64,000 nucleotides of DNA, taken from assembly GCA_963784615.1 (NCBI GenBank), contig CAWASG010000001.1, positions 310,001 to 374,000 on the forward strand. The letters are read 5' to 3'. Position 1 is the first letter of the stretch; the number at the start of each line of letters is the position of its first letter. The DNA comes from UBA11403 sp963784615. GTDB taxonomy: Bacteria; Pseudomonadota; Gammaproteobacteria; Legionellales; Legionellaceae. The notes under the pieces were generated by a model that searched no databases, was not told the origin of the DNA, and saw only the letters and a program-made list of their open reading frames with translations. Both the position numbers and the translations under genes were made by a program. Positions 61,449 through 64,000 of this stretch are shown here, one piece after another.

Positions 61449-62277
61449 AAAACTACTGGCTCTTTATGGTCTAAAATACAATCCATTCATCTCGGATATC
61501 CCCGTAGAAGCCTTGTGCATTTACCCAAAGCTCGAGAATTTTTGCTGGCGTGTTGAGCAATCATTACTTCGTGAAGGTGGTTTTGCTTTAGTGAGCGGTG
61601 ATCCTGGCACAGGTAAAAGTGTTGCCTTGCGCGTTTTGGCTTCACGCCTTACACGCGTGCGTGATGCGCAGATCGGCGTCATCAGTCATGCTAACTCAAG
61701 GCTTGCTGATTTTTATCGTGAACTGGGGGATGTTTTTTGTGTGCCACTTACGGCCAGCAATCGTTGGGGTGGCTTCAAAAATTTACGCGAACGATGGCTC
61801 ACTCACGTTGATAGCACCTTGTTACGCCCAGTGCTTATCATTGACGAGGCACAGGAAATGTCGCCAGAAGTCTTAAGTGAACTACGGTTACTGACCAGTA
61901 TGCAATTTGACTCACGTAACTTGCTCAGCGTCATTCTGGCTGGTGATCAAAGATTAAATGATAAACTACGCCGCGACGATCTGATGCCTTTGGGTAGTCG
62001 TATTCGGATCCGCCTGCTCACAGAACACGCCAGCATTGAGCAGTTAACCCAAACGCTGCAACATCTATTGGAACACGCTGGCAACCCTGGGCTAATGACG
62101 ACAGGGCTGATAAACACCCTTTGTGAACACGCAGCCGGAAACAGTCGGATCCTTTGCAACATGTCTGGGGAACTGCTGGATATGGCCGCACGCCTTGAGC
62201 GTCCACAATTGGATGAGCAGTTGTATTTTGAGTGTTTCACCACTTCGGTCTCATCAAACAAACGAAAAAAAGCTTAA
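61441..62277 (+). CDS. ExeA/TniB-like AAA+ ATPase of the third module
   Basis: This 278-aa protein begins with LYGLKYNPFISDIPVEALC, the ExeA-type start. Walker A is SGDPGTGKSVALR near residue 53, Walker B VLIIDEAQEMSPEVL near 133, with sensor VILAGDQRLNDKLRRDDLMPLGSRI. This type differs from IstB of units 1 and 2 and is nearer to TniB/ExeA ATPases. It probably selects targets for the transposase. It overlaps the transposase stop, so the two are coupled. Confidence 0.88.
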   Translation: MSKKLLALYGLKYNPFISDIPVEALCIYPKLENFCWRVEQSLLREGGFALVSGDPGTGKSVALRVLASRLTRVRDAQIGVISHANSRLADFYRELGDVFCVPLTASNRWGGFKNLRERWLTHVDSTLLRPVLIIDEAQEMSPEVLSELRLLTSMQFDSRNLLSVILAGDQRLNDKLRRDDLMPLGSRIRIRLLTEHASIEQLTQTLQHLLEHAGNPGLMTTGLINTLCEHAAGNSRILCNMSGELLDMAARLERPQLDEQLYFECFTTSVSSNKRKKA

Positions 62278-62290
62278 TCGGGAGAAAGCG

Positions 62291-62479
62291 ATGAAATATT
62301 TAGTCATTGAAGCACCGACACTCACCGATGAAGCAGCGGTCAATGTGCAGGATTTCTTTTATGCACTGATGGTTGCGTTTGGTGAGCATTACCATCATCA
62401 AATAGAACGTTATTATCGAGAATCAGTCATTGGAACCATGGCTGATATTAATATGAAGGAGGATAATCCACCTTTCTAA
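62291..62479 (+). CDS. Small ATPase-associated protein, copy 3
   Basis: This 62-aa protein starts at ATG 62291 (GGGAGAAAGCG upstream), 13 bp after the ATPase stop. The sequence PTLTDEAAVNVQDFFYALMV then AFGEHYHHQIERYY and terminal DNPPF resembles the small proteins at 10015-10218 and 11056-11295 in pattern (SDEAA..LVxF..L...E.IY..QIxR), though distantly. It is acidic and helical, with no known domain recognised. It has the same place at the 3' end of a transposition operon. Confidence 0.7.
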   Translation: MKYLVIEAPTLTDEAAVNVQDFFYALMVAFGEHYHHQIERYYRESVIGTMADINMKEDNPPF

Positions 62480-64000
62480 TCTGGAAAAAATACAGCAGGG
62501 AGGCTGTGCATTTTATGGCGCATTGCAACCATCAATTATCGTGTAAAACTGACCATCAAATTGCGTGAGCACGCTCATCGTGATATACATATTGTGCAAA
62601 GTGAGCGGTGGTGTGATCCGCGTGCAAAATTATTAAGTGGCGCAGCATGGGAACAGCATAAAATCCCAGTATGTCGATCGCTCAATTTACCTACTGATTT
62701 TGATGAGGCATTTGGCTACTTATCTGCAAAACTAGAGAACACCTATCAGGATATACTTGAACGATTGCCTAAAAATGGCGCGGTTGAGATTGTTAAGAAC
62801 AATAAAGGCAAAGATAGGATAAAATTGTCAAGATTAGAAAAAATTGAAGAACCTGAAAGTCTCAAAATATTGAAGGATAAAGTAGATAGTTTGATGCCAC
62901 GAATAGATTTTCCAGAATTATTACTTGAAGCCAACCGTATGTCTGATTTTACTGAAGAATGTTCGCATATTAGTGATAATAGTTTGCGTGTCTCTGGAAT
63001 TGATGTTTCATTATGTGCGGTCATCATGGCCGATGCATGCAACATTGGCCTCGAACCATTGATTAATGACGATAGCCCGCAATTAACCCGCAATCGATTA
63101 AGCTGGGTGCAACAAAACTGCATTCGTGCTGAGACCATTGCCAGATCTAATGCTCGACTTGTGGATATTCACACTAAGCAGCCACTTGCAAAAAAGATGG
63201 GGACGGGGCATATTGCTTCTGCTGATGGCATCAGATTTGCGTGCGCTGTAAGAACAGTAAATTCAGGACCTAACAAAAAATATTATGGACCAAAACGAGG
63301 GTTAACTTATTATAATTTTGTCTCTGATCAAAATGCAGGATTCCACGGCATTGTGATCACCGGTACCCTCCGTGATTCACTGTATTTATTAGATGGCATG
63401 CAAGATCAACAGACAAGTCTCGATATAAAAGAAATCATGACTGATACGGCTGGTGCTAGTGAAATTATCTTTGCGTTGTTTTGGTTATTAGGATACCAGT
63501 TTAGTCCAAGGCTTGCTGATGTTGGTGGCGCACGTTTTTGGAGAATCGACACCAAAGCAGATTATGGTAGCTTAAATGATATTTCAAACCATAAAATAAA
63601 TGAGGCATCCATACGCAAACATTGGGAAGATATTTTACGGATCGCCGTTTCATTAAAATTGGGCCACGTTAGTGCTTCGGATTTGATACGATCCCTATTT
63701 CGTAAGAACAGGCCATCTGGTTTAGCTAAAGCATTGATGAACTTAGGGCGCATTATCAAGACGCTGTATCTGCTCAATTATATCGATGATGAAGAATATC
63801 GTCGTCATATTTTAATACAGCTCAATAAGGGTGAAAGTCGCCACAGTTTAGCGCGCACTGTGTATCATGGCCGTCGTGGTGAAATTTACGAAAAATATCG
63901 AGAGGGACAAGAGGATCAACTCAACGTACTTGGATTAGCTACCAATGCGATAATATTGTGGAACACAGTTTACATGCAGGCCGCATTGGATCATTTTAGA
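62480..64000 (+). CDS. tnpA: Tn3-family transposase, C-terminal portion (partial at both ends)
   Basis: The frame is open from 62480 to the window end (507 codons) with no start codon at the left. It shows Tn3 TnpA landmarks: REHAHRDIHIVQSERWCDPR near the beginning, first catalytic Asp in GHIASADGIRF, second in EIMTDTAGASEI, and Glu in YHGRRGEIYEKYREGQEDQL. The normal N-terminal half is missing; the third transposition module lies exactly there. It probably belongs with the resolvase relic at 57223. Continuation beyond the window is not known. Confidence 0.88.

Noticed and set aside
59143..62530. Terminal inverted repeats of the third module
   Set aside because: Candidate pairs near 59180 and 62500 (TCAGCCTG and CAGCCTCC) are too short and imperfect to claim.
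1..64000. CRISPR array
   Set aside because: No regularly spaced short direct repeats with unique spacers were seen; the repeats present are inverted or dispersed elements.
1..64000. rRNA operon, tmRNA or riboswitch
   Set aside because: No matching conserved stretches were recognised by eye; an Infernal/Rfam scan would be decisive.

Overview
The window looks like chromosomal DNA of a gammaproteobacterium of the order Legionellales (Legionella/Coxiella relatives). This is inferred from three tandem porin-like genes of the Legionella major outer membrane protein type, a CSS-motif EAL protein, an isolated GspC/LspC-like gene, an ankyrin protein and several large cytoplasmic-looking proteins resembling Dot/Icm substrates. 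The species cannot be named from the sequence. Core genes are intact and ordinary; the accessory parts are crowded with transposons, small inverted-repeat elements and gene remnants.

Layout. 1-4.3 kb: etfB (end), etfA, ald, a GNAT/DUF1778-type toxin-antitoxin pair, a dienelactone hydrolase and tRNA-Met. 4.3-8.4 kb: MltA-like transglycosylase, a small outer-membrane barrel and a 504-aa repeat protein. 8.5-17.8 kb: a nested transposon stack. An integrase-type IS with doubled terminal repeats (8514-8577 and 17713-17784) is split by an IS21-like unit, whose istB is split by a second, 4.5-kb IS21-like unit (10731-15205, with a 7-bp target duplication) that carries a ParB-like gene and a Cys-rich gene. 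17.8-23.4 kb: a diguanylate cyclase, an IS5-type element and a 1028-aa effector candidate with an endonuclease/exonuclease/phosphatase-like N-terminus. 23.5-27.2 kb: the three porin genes, lying between the two halves of a decayed GGDEF gene. 27.2-34.6 kb: folK-pcnB, gspC-like plus a Sel1 lipoprotein, mfd and a methyltransferase. 34.8-41.7 kb: ankyrin protein, PAS-PAS-GGDEF-EAL protein, coaE, a small secreted Cys-rich protein and a CSS-EAL protein. 41.7-45.9 kb: bioA divergent from bioB-bioF-bioH. 46-55 kb: esterase, coiled-coil protein, ldcA, queF, diguanylate cyclase, dicarboxylate symporter, a degenerate tRNA-like gene and a polytopic membrane protein. 55.4-64 kb: decayed accessory DNA (broken gene, DsbA and resolvase fragments), an NlpC/P60 secreted hydrolase with two small genes, a third transposition module (Zn-ribbon protein, DDE transposase, AAA ATPase, small protein) and a Tn3-family transposase running off the window end.

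Two themes stand out. First, three transposition modules of different sequence share one plan: a Cys-rich/Zn-finger gene, a DDE transposase, a AAA+ ATPase and a 60-80-aa protein of one recognisable family at the 3' end. Second, a family of roughly 160-210-bp elements with CTAGTAC-type ends and strong internal hairpins (19768, 30114, 30282, 38856, 45902 and a solo end at 34642) sits at gene ends, and one copy supplies the mfd stop codon. Cyclic-di-GMP signalling is heavily represented: two GGDEF proteins, one GGDEF-EAL protein, one EAL protein and GGDEF relics.
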